From Flavobacterium pectinovorum (GTDB lineage: Bacteria > Bacteroidota > Bacteroidia > Flavobacteriales > Flavobacteriaceae): a stretch of DNA of 64,000 bases. The translations under genes were made by a program, and so were the position numbers. Under the pieces are notes generated by a model that was not told the origin of the DNA, did not search any database, and worked only from the letters and a program-made list of their open reading frames with translations. Positions 42,471 to 53,412 of the stretch are shown here, one piece after another (position 1 is the first letter of the stretch; every line of letters starts with the position of its first letter). The stretch lies in contig NZ_FRBX01000001.1 of the NCBI RefSeq assembly GCF_900142715.1, forward strand, positions 496,001 through 560,000. Reading direction: 5' to 3'.

Positions 42471-45272
42471 TTGAAAACTAAACTTTTTATTCTTTGTTTT
42501 TTAATGGGTTTTGTCCTGTTTTCTCAGGAATTACCGCCAATTGTAAAATATCCTTCAACTGTTTACGGTGCCGGAAATCAAAGCTGGATGATTTCGCAGG
42601 ACGACCAAAATCGCATGTATTTTGCCAATAATGATGGACTTTTAGAATATAATGGCACAAATTGGGAATTATATCCAACGCCAAATGAAACCATCATGCG
42701 ATCTGTAAAAGTGATTGACAACAAGGTTTATACAGGCTGTTATATGAATTTTGGTTATTGGACAAGACAGGCAAACGGAAAATTAAAATATACTTCGCTA
42801 AGTGATACAATCAAGAATAAAATCCTTGATGACGAACAGTTTTGGAACATTTTAAAATACGATCAATGGATATTATTTCAGTCTTTGAACCGAATTTATA
42901 TTTATGATACCAAAACAAAAAGCTTTAAAATTATTTCACCTAAAAATGGTGTTATAAAATCATTTAGCACTAAAAATTCAATTTATTATCAAACCATAAA
43001 CGAAGGTCTTTTTGAAATAGAAGGAGGAAAAGGAAAATTGATTTCTGATAACCCAATTCTGAAAAAATATACAATTGTTAATGTTTTTACTATTGATGAT
43101 GGTTTGCTGATTCAGACGCAATTAGATGGGTTTTATAAACTTACAGGAACAGCTTTAACGCCTTTTGCAACAGAAGTTGATGCGCAGATAAAATCGGGTT
43201 TTGTGTACAGCAGCCAACGACTTCAGGACGGAAGTTATGCTTTGGGAACTGTTTCTAACGGAATTTTTATTTTATCGAATACGGGAAAATTAAATTATCA
43301 TATTTCACAAAGCAAAGGACTGAGTAACAATACAGCTTTGTCTTTGTTTGAAGATAAAGATCAGAATGTTTGGGTGGGTCTTGATAACGGAATCAATTGC
43401 ATCAATCTGCAAACGCCTGTGCATAGTTTTACAGACGATACAGGGGTTTTAGGAACCGTTTACGCCTCAATCTCTCACAACGGAATGCTTTATGTGGGAA
43501 CAAATCAGGGATTGTTTTGTAAAAAATACCAAAGCAAAGATAATTTTCAGTTTATAAACGGAACAAAAGGACAAGTTTGGTCTTTGTTTGCTTATGATAA
43601 TACGCTTTTTTGCGCCCATGATTCGGGAACTTTTATTGTAGAAAATACTTCGGCCAATACTATTTTTAGAGGTTCGGGAACATGGAAGTTTGAGCCTTCG
43701 CCAAATAATAAAAACATTTTGCTTCAGGGAAATTACTACGGAATTTCAGTTTTAGAGAAAGTTAATAAGCAATGGAAATTCAGAAATAAAATAGAAGGTT
43801 TTAATTATTCATCAAGATATTTTGAAATAACGCCAAATCTTGAAGTTTATGTAAGCCATGAATACAAAGGGATTTTTAGATTTAAACTGGATAATTCGTT
43901 TTCAAAAATCAAAGAATTTCATGCTTATTCTTCTCCAAAAAAAGGAAAAAATGCCAGTTTAACAAAATTTAATAATGCGATATATTACGCATACAAAGGC
44001 GGGATTTTTAAATTAAATCCAACTACAAAACAGTTTGAAAAGGATAAATTATTAAGTTCTATTTTTGAAAAAGACGAATATACTTCGGGTAAATTAATTG
44101 TAGATCAGTCGAATAAAATCTGGCTGTTTTCTAAAAATTACATTCATTATTTTTCTTCAAGCAAACTGAGTAATCAGTTAAAACAGAATGTAATTCCGAT
44201 TCCGTCTTCTTTAACTAATTCGATGCTGGGTTTTGAGAATATTACACAAATTTCAAAATCAACGTATTTAATAGGAACTACAGATGGTTATTATACGCTT
44301 AATATTGACGATTTGAGTTTTAAAAACTATGCTGTTTCTATATCCGGTATTTTTATTAATAAGCAAAACCAGATTTTAAAGAATGTTGTTTTAAATGATG
44401 AAGGAAGTTTTAAATCAAATGAAAATAACATTACTTTAAATTACACCGTTCCGGAATACAACAAATACATCAACTCTGAATATCAGTATTTATTAGAAGG
44501 TTTTCAGAATGAATGGAGCGAATGGAGCACGAAATCGTCGGTTAATTTTAAAAATTTATCTCCGGGAAAATATACATTCAAAGTTCGTGCGAAATATGCT
44601 AATACACTTTTGCAAAATACGGCAACTTATACTTTTGTGGTTTTAAAGCCTTGGTATTTAACCAATCTGGCGTGTTTTATTTATTTGCTGCTGTTGATTG
44701 TTATTGGTTATTTTATCAATAAAGCCTATCGTAATTTTTATCAAAAGCAAAAAGAGAAATTAATTGAAGAAAACAATCTTCTGCTTGAGATTAAAGAGCT
44801 TGAAAACGAGCAGCAATTAATGAAACTTAGAAACGAACAATTATCTCAGGATGTGGATAATAAAAATAGGGAATTGGCAGTCTCGACAATGAGTTTAAAT
44901 AGCAAAAACGAACTTTTGGCTTTTATAAAAGAGGATTTAAAAAAGACTTCGCAAGACGATAATAAAAACATCAAATCTGTTATAAGAACCATCAACGATA
45001 ATATTACCGAAGAAGATTCCTGGAAGGTTTTTAAAGAAGCTTTTGATAATGCCGATAAAGATTTCCTAAAGAGAATTAAACAGCTGCATCCGTTACTTAC
45101 TCCGAATGATTTGCGACTTTGTGCCTATCTTAGACTGAACCTTTCGTCTAAAGAAATTGCGCCTTTGTTTAATATTTCTGTTCGAAGTGTTGAAATTAAA
45201 AGATATCGTTTGCGTAAAAAAATGGATCTACAGCATGAAATCGGTTTGGTCGAATATATCCTAGCTGTATAG
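42471..45272 (+). CDS. Membrane sensor-regulator: propeller, Y_Y_Y domain, LuxR-type HTH
   Basis: A 933-residue one-component regulator of the PUL behind it. Start TTG 42471; signal peptide 1-18 (LFILCFLMGFVLFSQ). About 30-640 is a beta-propeller with Reg_prop-like turns (NVWVGLDNGINCINL). A Y_Y_Y domain (about 650-725) holds SEYQYLLEGFQNEWSEWS. A transmembrane helix at about 728-750 leads to a coiled-coil (EKLIEENNLLLEIKELENEQ) and a LuxR-type HTH (LSSKEIAPLFNISVRSVEIK, about 890-915). Unlike SusR hybrids it lacks kinase and receiver domains. It probably senses a beta-glucan fragment and activates the susC promoter. Confidence 0.85.
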   Translation: MKTKLFILCFLMGFVLFSQELPPIVKYPSTVYGAGNQSWMISQDDQNRMYFANNDGLLEYNGTNWELYPTPNETIMRSVKVIDNKVYTGCYMNFGYWTRQANGKLKYTSLSDTIKNKILDDEQFWNILKYDQWILFQSLNRIYIYDTKTKSFKIISPKNGVIKSFSTKNSIYYQTINEGLFEIEGGKGKLISDNPILKKYTIVNVFTIDDGLLIQTQLDGFYKLTGTALTPFATEVDAQIKSGFVYSSQRLQDGSYALGTVSNGIFILSNTGKLNYHISQSKGLSNNTALSLFEDKDQNVWVGLDNGINCINLQTPVHSFTDDTGVLGTVYASISHNGMLYVGTNQGLFCKKYQSKDNFQFINGTKGQVWSLFAYDNTLFCAHDSGTFIVENTSANTIFRGSGTWKFEPSPNNKNILLQGNYYGISVLEKVNKQWKFRNKIEGFNYSSRYFEITPNLEVYVSHEYKGIFRFKLDNSFSKIKEFHAYSSPKKGKNASLTKFNNAIYYAYKGGIFKLNPTTKQFEKDKLLSSIFEKDEYTSGKLIVDQSNKIWLFSKNYIHYFSSSKLSNQLKQNVIPIPSSLTNSMLGFENITQISKSTYLIGTTDGYYTLNIDDLSFKNYAVSISGIFINKQNQILKNVVLNDEGSFKSNENNITLNYTVPEYNKYINSEYQYLLEGFQNEWSEWSTKSSVNFKNLSPGKYTFKVRAKYANTLLQNTATYTFVVLKPWYLTNLACFIYLLLLIVIGYFINKAYRNFYQKQKEKLIEENNLLLEIKELENEQQLMKLRNEQLSQDVDNKNRELAVSTMSLNSKNELLAFIKEDLKKTSQDDNKNIKSVIRTINDNITEEDSWKVFKEAFDNADKDFLKRIKQLHPLLTPNDLRLCAYLRLNLSSKEIAPLFNISVRSVEIKRYRLRKKMDLQHEIGLVEYILAV

Positions 45273-45512
45273 GAAGTCAGAAATTCCTTCAAAAACACCT
45301 ATACAAGACCACAACATTAACGTTTTCTTGTATTTATTACACTTATTTGTTAAAGAAATTAACATTATGATTTTCTAGGTAAATAGCGCTATTTTTTGTC
45401 ATATATTAAATTTAAGTAATTTTTTTTGTGATGTATGTTTTTTGTTGTGGTTAGTTTTATCGTATTCTTAAAAGGATAGGATATTTTAGCTTCAATAAAA
45501 AACTAACTAATT

Positions 45513-48500
45513 ATGAAACCAAAATTATTATTAATGGTATTGTTACTGTTTACATCTTTTGCGTTCTCGCAGACTTTTGATGTAACCGGAACTGTACTGG
45601 ATGGCTCAGGTTTATCATTGCCGGGCGTAAATGTAAAAGTTAAAAGTTCGTCTCAAAGCACAACCACAGACTTCGACGGATCTTTTAAACTTAGCGGTGT
45701 TTCAAACGGCACCACACTTGTTTTAAGTTATATTGGTTACCGAACGCAGGAAGTTGTGGTTTCAGGACCAAAAGTTACTGTTAAGATGAGCGACGACACC
45801 AGATCTCTAGACGAAGTTGTTGTCATTGGTTATGGTAGCCAAAAGAAAAGAGAACTAACAGGAGCAGTTTCTGTTCTGGATAGTAAAACACTTGATATCC
45901 TGAAACCGGCAAGAATTGAGCAGGCATTACAAGGAACAATTTCCGGTGTAAATGTTACAACACAATCTGGAGCTCCCGGCGCGCCTATAGATGTTCGTAT
46001 TCGTGGTATTGCTACAAACGGACAAAACGGACCCACTACGATTATTGACGGCTATGTTGGAGACCTGAATGTTTTAAACCCGAACGATATTGAAACCATA
46101 ACGGTTTTAAAAGATGCTCAAGCAGCCATTTATGGAACTATTGGTGCAAACGGGATTATTTTGGTTACAACCAAAATGGGAAAGAAAAACTCAAAAACAA
46201 GAATTTCTTTTAATAGCTACACCGGATTTCAGGAAGCTTCGAGAAAATTGTCGATCCTTGATGCTACAGAATATGCTTTGTTATTAAATGAAAGTTATGC
46301 CAATGGCGGAAGAGCAATTCCTTATCCAAATGTAAGCGGTTTAGGAAAAGGAACAGACTGGCAAAAAGAAGTTTTAGGAAAAGGCGTTCCGTTATTAAAC
46401 AGCGATTTGACAATTTCCGGAGGGTCTGAAAAAATTACCTATTCTATTAGTGGCTCACACCTGGATCAGGAAGGTGTTGTTGGCGGCGACAAATCAGGTT
46501 ATCTGAGAAATACTGCCAGAATAGCATTAGGAGCAGATTTAAGTGATAAATTCAAACTTAAAACGAATGTAATCTATACCTATTTTAACAGAAAAACAAT
46601 TAATGAAAACGGATTAGGATCTGTATTATTTAATGCCTTAAACGTACCGGCTACATTAAGTCCGTACGATGCAAACGGCAATTTTACATTAGTGCCAAGT
46701 ACAACAGGATTTGGAACAGAAATTATTAATCCGCTGGCACAAATTGAAAACACATACAACGATTATAATTATAAAAAACTAAACGGAAACTTTGGTTTAG
46801 ATTATAAAATTTTCAAAGGATTTGTGTTATCAAGCTCCATAGGATTTAATACCGCAAATAGTGAAAGCAAAACATTTGATCCGCAAATAAGTTATGGAGG
46901 AAAAGTTTTTGATGTTCAGAGAAGTTCTGTAACGCAAAGAACTGTAAACGATAATGACTATTCATTTGATATTTATGGAACTTATAATACTAAAATAGCA
47001 GAGAACCATAATATTACAGCAACATTAGGTAATACAATCTATAAACAATGGGGAAATTCTGCCGTTGCAACAGGTTATGATGTGCCAAATAATTCATGGG
47101 AGTTTGCAGATCTTTCTTTAACTAAAGGTTTGCCAACTGCTTTAAATACGGGTGGTTACGTTTACGATCAAAGAAGGATTTCTTATTTTGGAAGAGCACA
47201 ATATGATTATAAAGGAAAGTATCTTTTTTCAGCAATGATCAGACGAGATTCCTCAACAAAATTTGGTCCGGGTAATAAAGTGGGATATTTCCCGTCTTTT
47301 ACAGCAGGATGGGTTGCTTCTGACGAAGGTTTTTTTGGAGAATCACAAACGTTTAACTTCTTAAAATTCAGAGTTAGTTATGGAACTTTAGGAAATGATC
47401 AAATACCGAATAATGGGTATTTAAGTATTTTAAATGGTGAAGCAACTTATGTATTTGATGGTTTATTAGTAAATGGTGCGGCAACGGGACAAATACCAAA
47501 TCCGGATTTAAAATGGGAAGAAGCCAAAAAGTTTGATGCTGGTTTAGATTTAAGATTATTCAATGATAAAGTTTCTGTAGTCGCAGATTATTTTATCGAT
47601 ACCAGAAAAGATTTATTAATACCAAATATTCCGGTTTCAGGAATTATAGGAGTTGGTGCTCCAGGGGCAAGTGCTCCAACAATGAATGCTGGTACTGTGA
47701 GAAATTCAGGATTTGAATTTGCAATAGACTACAAAGAGAAATTTTCAGATTCATTTTCAATGACATTAGGTTATAATGTAACCTTTCTTAAAAATGAAGT
47801 TATAGAAGTAAATAACGGAACCGGTTTTATCGAACAAGGTTCTTTTGGAGTAGGTCAACCAGCTGCAGCACGCATGGAAGCCGGAAAACCAATTGGATAT
47901 TTTTATGGATATAAAACCGATGGAATTTTTCAGAATCAGGCCGAAGTTGAGGCTCATCCATCGCAATTAGCTCTAGGAGCAAATGCTTCTCCGGGTGATA
48001 TTCGTTACGTAGACATAAATGGTGATGGAGTAATTGATACCAAAGACAGAACAGATATTGGCGATCCAATCGCAGATGCTACAATGGGTTTCAATATTCA
48101 GTTAAATTATAAAAACATTGATTTTGCCGTATATACATTTGCATCAGTAGGAAATGATATGGTTCGTAACTACGAAAGAACACTTTCAGATGCCAATCGT
48201 CTTGATTATGTTTTAGACAGATGGACAGGTGAAGGAACAAGTAATTCTGTACCAAAAGTAACTACAGGAGCTACGGCAAACAATGTGTTATCAGATTATT
48301 TTGTTGAAGATGCATCTTATCTCAGAATTCAAAATGTACAATTAGGATATACACTTGATCCGAAAGTGACTCAAAAAGCTGGAATTACAAAGCTAAGACT
48401 TTATGCCGGAGTAAATAATCTATACACATTTACTAAATACAAAGGGTTTGATCCGGGTGCTTCATTTGGACCTACAAATCGAGACGGAGTTTCTCAATCG

Positions 48501-48578
48501 CCAATTGGTGCCGGAATCGATTACGGATTTTATCCTGTTCCAAGAACTTATTTATTGGGCTTAAACATTAATTTTTAA
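45513..48578 (+). CDS. SusC/RagA TonB-linked outer-membrane transporter
   Basis: A 1021-residue importer that works with the next gene (SusD) to take up oligosaccharides. Signal peptide 1-20 (LLLMVLLLFTSFAFSQ). A CarboxypepD_reg-like domain, about 25-95, shows VTGTVLDGSGLSLPGVNV and YIGYRTQEVVVSG. The TonB plug (about 110-225) has QALQGTISGVNVTTQSGAP, IRIRGIATNG and IIDGYVGDL. The barrel fills the rest and ends in the aromatic PVPRTYLLGLNINF. The N-terminal extension after the signal is usual for SusC. First structural gene of the laminarin-type locus; transcription likely from the 240-bp region before it. Confidence 0.95.
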   Translation: MKPKLLLMVLLLFTSFAFSQTFDVTGTVLDGSGLSLPGVNVKVKSSSQSTTTDFDGSFKLSGVSNGTTLVLSYIGYRTQEVVVSGPKVTVKMSDDTRSLDEVVVIGYGSQKKRELTGAVSVLDSKTLDILKPARIEQALQGTISGVNVTTQSGAPGAPIDVRIRGIATNGQNGPTTIIDGYVGDLNVLNPNDIETITVLKDAQAAIYGTIGANGIILVTTKMGKKNSKTRISFNSYTGFQEASRKLSILDATEYALLLNESYANGGRAIPYPNVSGLGKGTDWQKEVLGKGVPLLNSDLTISGGSEKITYSISGSHLDQEGVVGGDKSGYLRNTARIALGADLSDKFKLKTNVIYTYFNRKTINENGLGSVLFNALNVPATLSPYDANGNFTLVPSTTGFGTEIINPLAQIENTYNDYNYKKLNGNFGLDYKIFKGFVLSSSIGFNTANSESKTFDPQISYGGKVFDVQRSSVTQRTVNDNDYSFDIYGTYNTKIAENHNITATLGNTIYKQWGNSAVATGYDVPNNSWEFADLSLTKGLPTALNTGGYVYDQRRISYFGRAQYDYKGKYLFSAMIRRDSSTKFGPGNKVGYFPSFTAGWVASDEGFFGESQTFNFLKFRVSYGTLGNDQIPNNGYLSILNGEATYVFDGLLVNGAATGQIPNPDLKWEEAKKFDAGLDLRLFNDKVSVVADYFIDTRKDLLIPNIPVSGIIGVGAPGASAPTMNAGTVRNSGFEFAIDYKEKFSDSFSMTLGYNVTFLKNEVIEVNNGTGFIEQGSFGVGQPAAARMEAGKPIGYFYGYKTDGIFQNQAEVEAHPSQLALGANASPGDIRYVDINGDGVIDTKDRTDIGDPIADATMGFNIQLNYKNIDFAVYTFASVGNDMVRNYERTLSDANRLDYVLDRWTGEGTSNSVPKVTTGATANNVLSDYFVEDASYLRIQNVQLGYTLDPKVTQKAGITKLRLYAGVNNLYTFTKYKGFDPGASFGPTNRDGVSQSPIGAGIDYGFYPVPRTYLLGLNINF

Positions 48579-48589
48579 TTTCAATTAAA

Positions 48590-50071
48590 ATGAAAAAATA
48601 TTTATTTATCACTCTGGTAATGATAACATTAATTCTAACTGTAACAACTTCTTGTTCAGACGAATTTGTGAATCCAAAACCTGAATATTCAATCGACTCT
48701 GAGAATTATTTTAATTCTAAAGAAGATTACGATCAGGCATTAATTGCCACTTATGATTTGCTGCAATCAACATATGTAAATGTTTTATTGGGAGAAATTG
48801 CTTCGGATAATACATTGGCAGGAGGAGAAAGTCCTACAGATGTAATTGGTTTTCAGCAAGTAGACGACATGATCCACACCGAAGTAAACAGTAACTTAAG
48901 AGATGTCTGGAACTGGATGTTTGCAGGAGTTCAAAGAGCCAATTATATACTTGAATTTCAAAACAAAACAGATTTTGAAGGAAAAACCCAGCTTATAGCC
49001 GAAACTCGTTTTTTAAGAGCATATTACCAATTTGAATTAGTAAAATGGTTTGGTGGTATACCGATGAAAGGCGATGTGAGGTTTAAAATTGGCGATGAAA
49101 AAACAATTCCGCGTTCATCAGTTGCAGAAGTTTATGCTTCTATTGAGGCTGATTTGGTTTTTGCGTCGGCAAATTTATCTCCAATTGCAGCTCAAAAAGG
49201 CAGAGTTACAAAAGGGGCTGCTCAGGCATTATTAGGAAAAGCGTATTTGTTTCAGGGTAAATTTTCGCAGGCAGCCAGTACTTTGCAAGCTTTAATAAAT
49301 ACTTCACCTTATTCCTTAGAAACAGATTATAATAAAATGTTTGAATTAGATGGAGAAAACGGACCAGAATCTGTTTTTGAAGTACAGTATACAGATGTTG
49401 AAGGAGCAGGTTTTGGTTGTTTACAATGTAGTGAAGGAAACGTTGCCGTAGGTTTTAGCGGAATCAGAAATTATTCAGGACCAGTTTTCTCTTCCGGATT
49501 TAGTTTTAATCTTCCTACTCAGGAATCTGCAGATGCTTTTGAAACAGGAGACAAACGTAAAGCGGTTGCTATTTTGGATATTGCGGCTTGGGCCGGGGCT
49601 AATAGTGGAGTAACTTATGGAAAAGGAAATGAGGATACAGGATTCTTCAACAGAAAATATCTTCCAAGAAAAAGAAGCTCAGATGCTGCCGGAGATTTGA
49701 ATTTAACAAACCCGAACAACTACAGAGCAATTCGTTATGCAGATGTTTTATTAATGGCTGCAGAAGCTTATAACAGAGGTGAAATCGATGATGCGAAAGC
49801 CAGAGAATACCTTAATCAGGTTAGAAGACGTGCTTTTGGAGATAATAATCATGATATAGCAGCTTCCGGAGCAGCGTTAACTGATTTTATTTTAGCAGAA
49901 AGAAGACTAGAACTTTTTGGAGAAGGACATCGTTTTTTCGATTTGGTAAGAACCGGAAAAGCAGCCGGAACTATTCCCGGTTTTACAGCTAACAAAAACG
50001 AGTTATTTCCGCTTCCAATTGAAGAAATTCAGTTTGCAAATGGAAATTGGGAACAAAATCCTGGATATTAA
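48590..50071 (+). CDS. SusD/RagB surface glycan-binding lipoprotein
   Basis: A 493-residue lipoprotein (Cys22 in VTTSC) that forms the lid of the SusC channel. TPR-like helices: NYFNSKEDYDQALIATYDLL, DVWNWMFAGVQRANYILEF, ETRFLRAYYQFELVKWFGG, RVTKGAAQALLGKAYLFQGK; then NNYRAIRYADVLLMAAEAY and AERRLELFGEGHRFFDLVR, all in SusD order. Ends NELFPLPIEEIQ-NWEQNPGY, the usual C-terminus. Twelve bp after susC; the gene set with GH16 enzymes points to beta-1,3-glucan. Confidence 0.95.
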   Translation: MKKYLFITLVMITLILTVTTSCSDEFVNPKPEYSIDSENYFNSKEDYDQALIATYDLLQSTYVNVLLGEIASDNTLAGGESPTDVIGFQQVDDMIHTEVNSNLRDVWNWMFAGVQRANYILEFQNKTDFEGKTQLIAETRFLRAYYQFELVKWFGGIPMKGDVRFKIGDEKTIPRSSVAEVYASIEADLVFASANLSPIAAQKGRVTKGAAQALLGKAYLFQGKFSQAASTLQALINTSPYSLETDYNKMFELDGENGPESVFEVQYTDVEGAGFGCLQCSEGNVAVGFSGIRNYSGPVFSSGFSFNLPTQESADAFETGDKRKAVAILDIAAWAGANSGVTYGKGNEDTGFFNRKYLPRKRSSDAAGDLNLTNPNNYRAIRYADVLLMAAEAYNRGEIDDAKAREYLNQVRRRAFGDNNHDIAASGAALTDFILAERRLELFGEGHRFFDLVRTGKAAGTIPGFTANKNELFPLPIEEIQFANGNWEQNPGY

Positions 50072-50083
50072 AAAACATCAATT

Positions 50084-51703
50084 ATGAAAAAATTACATTC
50101 TATTATAAGTCTTTTCGTTTTGGCAGTATTTTTTAGTTGCTCAAGCGATAACAGCGATATTGATTTGGATGGCTTAGAAGCCCCTACAAATGTATCGGCT
50201 TTGACCACAGTTACGCAGGACAATACAGGTAAAGTTACCTTTGTGCCAAAAGGCGAAGGCGTAACACAATACAAAATTAGCTTTGGAGACGGAAGCGCAG
50301 ATTCTGATTATATTGGAGCCGGATCAACAGTTGCACACGTATATAAAGAAGGCGTTTATAAGTCTAAAATTACGGCAATGGGACTTAACGGAAAAACTAC
50401 CGAAGTAGAAAAAGAAGTAGTAGTTTCGTTTAAAGCACCAGAAAATTTAGTAGTTGAAATAACAAATGATTTAACGGTTTCTAAAAAAGTAACAGTTAAG
50501 GCAACAGCAGATTTTGCGTTGTTTTATGATGTTTATTTTGGAGAAACAGGAAAACCAGATCCAATTTCGGCAAACAATGGCGAATCTGTTTCGTATACCT
50601 ATCAAAACCCGGGAGTTTACACGATTCGTGTGGTTTCAAAAAGTGCTGCCATTAAAACAACAGAATATACAGAGCAATTTGAAGCAATTTTAATTTTGGC
50701 ACCAACTTCTGCAGCACCAACACCAACCAGATCTGCGGCAAATGTTATTTCATTGTTTAGTGATGCTTACACAAATGTACCAATGAGCACCTGGAGAACT
50801 TCATGGTCTGATGCTGTATTAGATGATATTAGTATTGCAGAAAATGCAGTAAAAAAATATTCAAATTTAAATTTTGTGGGTGCAGAGCCAACAGCCACAA
50901 TAGACGCTTCGGCAATGACATATCTTCATATTGATGTCTGGTCTTTAGATTTTTCAGAATTCAGAATCAAATTAGTTGATTTTGGAGCTAATGGCGTTTA
51001 TGAAACAGGAGGAGATAATGTTGAACACGAAATTAAAATTACAGCTCCTGAGCAGGGAAAATGGGTAAGTTTAGATATTCCTTTAAGCGATTTTACAGGA
51101 TTAACAACCCGCGCCCATATTGCACAGTTAATTTTTTCAGGAAATCCTAGCGGAAGCCATACAGTGTACATAGATAATTTTTATTTCTATAAAGAACCGG
51201 CAGAGGCAATTAAATTACCACTTGATTTTGAATCTTCTACTTTAACATATACGTGGGGTGGTTTTGGAAATGTTGATGCATCAGTTATTACAAATCCAAA
51301 TAAAACCGGAACCAATGTTTCTGATAAAGTTTTAAAATTAGACAAAAAATCAGGAGCAGAAACCTGGGGAGGAGCAAGCCTGAATTTAGAAAATACACTT
51401 GATTATACAAAGGGAACTACTGTAAAGATAAATGTCTGGTCGCCTAGAGTAGGTACTGATATTTTATACAAAATGGAACTTTCGACCTCTCCAAAAGATG
51501 GAAACGGTAATCCAACGGTATTTATAGAAGTAAAGGTAAAAACTACGGTAGCAAATGCATGGCAGGAATTAACCTTTGATCTTACAACGGCACCAGGTTT
51601 TAGCACAGGCATTAAATACGACAGAGTAATTTTATTTCCGGATTTTGGAAAAACGGGGGCAGGGGAAACTTTTTACTTTGATGACATCAAACAATCCAAT
51701 TAA
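50084..51703 (+). CDS. Surface glycan-binding lipoprotein with PKD and CBM-like domains
   Basis: A 539-residue lipoprotein (Cys19 in AVFFSC), typical of the fourth gene of laminarin PULs (SusE/SGBP-like). Residues about 35-115 are a PKD domain (YKISFGDGSADSDYIGAG, then HVYKEGVYKSKITAMG), about 120-205 a second Ig/PKD-like repeat (YTYQNPGVYTIRVVSK). Two further beta-sandwich domains follow (about 215-370 and 380-539): TYLHIDVWSLDFSEFRIKLV with HTVYIDNFYFYKE, and TTVKINVWSPRVG with ETFYFDDIKQS, both like carbohydrate-binding modules. No catalytic residues. 13 bp after susD, 12 bp before the GH16 gene. Confidence 0.8.
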   Translation: MKKLHSIISLFVLAVFFSCSSDNSDIDLDGLEAPTNVSALTTVTQDNTGKVTFVPKGEGVTQYKISFGDGSADSDYIGAGSTVAHVYKEGVYKSKITAMGLNGKTTEVEKEVVVSFKAPENLVVEITNDLTVSKKVTVKATADFALFYDVYFGETGKPDPISANNGESVSYTYQNPGVYTIRVVSKSAAIKTTEYTEQFEAILILAPTSAAPTPTRSAANVISLFSDAYTNVPMSTWRTSWSDAVLDDISIAENAVKKYSNLNFVGAEPTATIDASAMTYLHIDVWSLDFSEFRIKLVDFGANGVYETGGDNVEHEIKITAPEQGKWVSLDIPLSDFTGLTTRAHIAQLIFSGNPSGSHTVYIDNFYFYKEPAEAIKLPLDFESSTLTYTWGGFGNVDASVITNPNKTGTNVSDKVLKLDKKSGAETWGGASLNLENTLDYTKGTTVKINVWSPRVGTDILYKMELSTSPKDGNGNPTVFIEVKVKTTVANAWQELTFDLTTAPGFSTGIKYDRVILFPDFGKTGAGETFYFDDIKQSN

Positions 51704-51714
51704 AAGAAGAAATC

Positions 51715-53388
51715 ATGAACAAAAAAATAATCATAAAGATAGTATCCTTATTTACGATTCTCCTTATGGCGGGTTGTCAGAAAGATGATTTCGCATTTGG
51801 ATCAATAGATACGCCAACAAATCTTCAGCTAACTGCTGAAATTGTTGGAAAAACAGCCGATGCTCCAGATGGAGACGGTTCAGGAATGGTAAAATTAACC
51901 GCAACTGCAGATAATGCAATTTCATATAAATATGTATTTAGCGACGGAACATCTGAAAATTCACCAAACGGCAAGTTTACCAAACGTTTTACAAAAACAG
52001 GAGTAAACACTTATACTGTAACGCTTATTGCAACAGGCAGAGGAGGAGTAGCATCAAATATTACACTTGATGTTAAGGTTTTAAGTAACTTTAGTGACGA
52101 CGAAGCGGTTCAGTTTTTAACGGGTGGAACTTCTAAAAAATGGTATTGGTCAGCTTCAGAACCAGGGCATTTAGGCGTAGGTCAAAATGATGGTGATGAG
52201 ACTAAAAATTTCTATCCAAACCATTATCAGGCCGGAGCTTTTGAAAAAGCAGGTTCGCCGACAAGTAGTTGTTTGTATGACAATGAATTGACTTTCTCTC
52301 TTGATGGTGACCAATTAAAATACCAATTAAATAACGGAGGAGCAACATTTTTTAATACTGCATTTGCAAGCGTAGCAGGAGGAAGTGGATCAAGTGATTC
52401 TTGTTTGACTTATGATACCGGCGGAATAAAAACCGTTTCTTTAAGTCCTTCAGAATCTGTTGTTACAAAAAATAAAGATCATGCTAAGCAAACTCGCGGA
52501 ACAATGATGAACTTCTCTGACAACGGATTTATGGGGTATTATATTGGTCAGAATTCATATGAAATTCTATCTATAACAGCCAACAGAATGGTAGTTAGAG
52601 CTGTAATGGGCGGTAATGCTTCATTAGCCTGGTACCATATTTTTACGACTACAAAACCGGTTCAAAATACAGGTCCGGAAATTGATTATACCAATTTAGT
52701 TTGGTCAGATGAATTTAATGTTGACGGAGCTCCAGATGCAACAAAATGGAATTACGATCTAGGAAGAGGACCTAATAATGATGGCTGGGGAAATAATGAA
52801 AAACAAAACTATACAAATTCAGCATCAAATGTTATTGTTGAAGGCGGAAACTTAAAAATTACCGCTAAAAAAGAAGCTTCCGGAGGTGTAGATTATTCTT
52901 CGACAAGACTAAAATCGGATGGTAAATTTAAGTTTACGTACGGAAAAATTGAAATCCGCGCCAAATTGCCTATTGGAAAAGGAACATGGCCTGCAATCTG
53001 GATGCTTGGATCTAATTTCTTAACCAAACCATGGCCGGCTTGCGGAGAGATTGATATTATGGAACACGTAGGAAACAATCAAAACGTGATTTTAAGTACG
53101 CTTCATTATCCGGGACATTTTGGCGGCGGCGGAAACACGGGTTCTAAAACGATTCCAAATGTTTCGACAGAATTTCATGTTTATAAAGCAATTTGGAGTC
53201 CGGCATCAGTAACTACTTATGTCGATGATGTACAAATTCACAAAGTTGCCAATGATGCCACTCTTCCGTTTAATAGCGATTTCTTCTTAATATTAAATGT
53301 AGCGATGGGAGGAAATCTTGGAGGCACTATTGATCCCGCCTTCACACAATCGACAATGGAGATTGACTATGTAAAAGTTTATCAATAG
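51715..53388 (+). CDS. GH16 endo-beta-glucanase (laminarinase), modular lipoprotein
   Basis: A 557-residue surface enzyme (Cys21 in LLMAGC). A PKD-like domain is about 45-125 (YKYVFSDGTSENSPNGKF, TYTVTLIATGRGG), then a domain typical of flavobacterial surface enzymes (SKKWYWSASEPGHLGVG). The GH16 domain is about 320-557: LVWSDEFNVDGAPDATKW, YGKIEIRAKLPIGKGTWPAIW, catalytic ExDxxE as GEIDIMEHVG (nucleophile Glu445, acid/base Glu450) and MGGNLGGTI near the end. The pattern fits beta-1,3(-1,4)-glucanase. It is the last gene of the susCD transcript before a terminator. Confidence 0.93.
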   Translation: MNKKIIIKIVSLFTILLMAGCQKDDFAFGSIDTPTNLQLTAEIVGKTADAPDGDGSGMVKLTATADNAISYKYVFSDGTSENSPNGKFTKRFTKTGVNTYTVTLIATGRGGVASNITLDVKVLSNFSDDEAVQFLTGGTSKKWYWSASEPGHLGVGQNDGDETKNFYPNHYQAGAFEKAGSPTSSCLYDNELTFSLDGDQLKYQLNNGGATFFNTAFASVAGGSGSSDSCLTYDTGGIKTVSLSPSESVVTKNKDHAKQTRGTMMNFSDNGFMGYYIGQNSYEILSITANRMVVRAVMGGNASLAWYHIFTTTKPVQNTGPEIDYTNLVWSDEFNVDGAPDATKWNYDLGRGPNNDGWGNNEKQNYTNSASNVIVEGGNLKITAKKEASGGVDYSSTRLKSDGKFKFTYGKIEIRAKLPIGKGTWPAIWMLGSNFLTKPWPACGEIDIMEHVGNNQNVILSTLHYPGHFGGGGNTGSKTIPNVSTEFHVYKAIWSPASVTTYVDDVQIHKVANDATLPFNSDFFLILNVAMGGNLGGTIDPAFTQSTMEIDYVKVYQ

Positions 53389-53412
53389 ATTATAATTAAT
53401 TAGTAGAAAGTA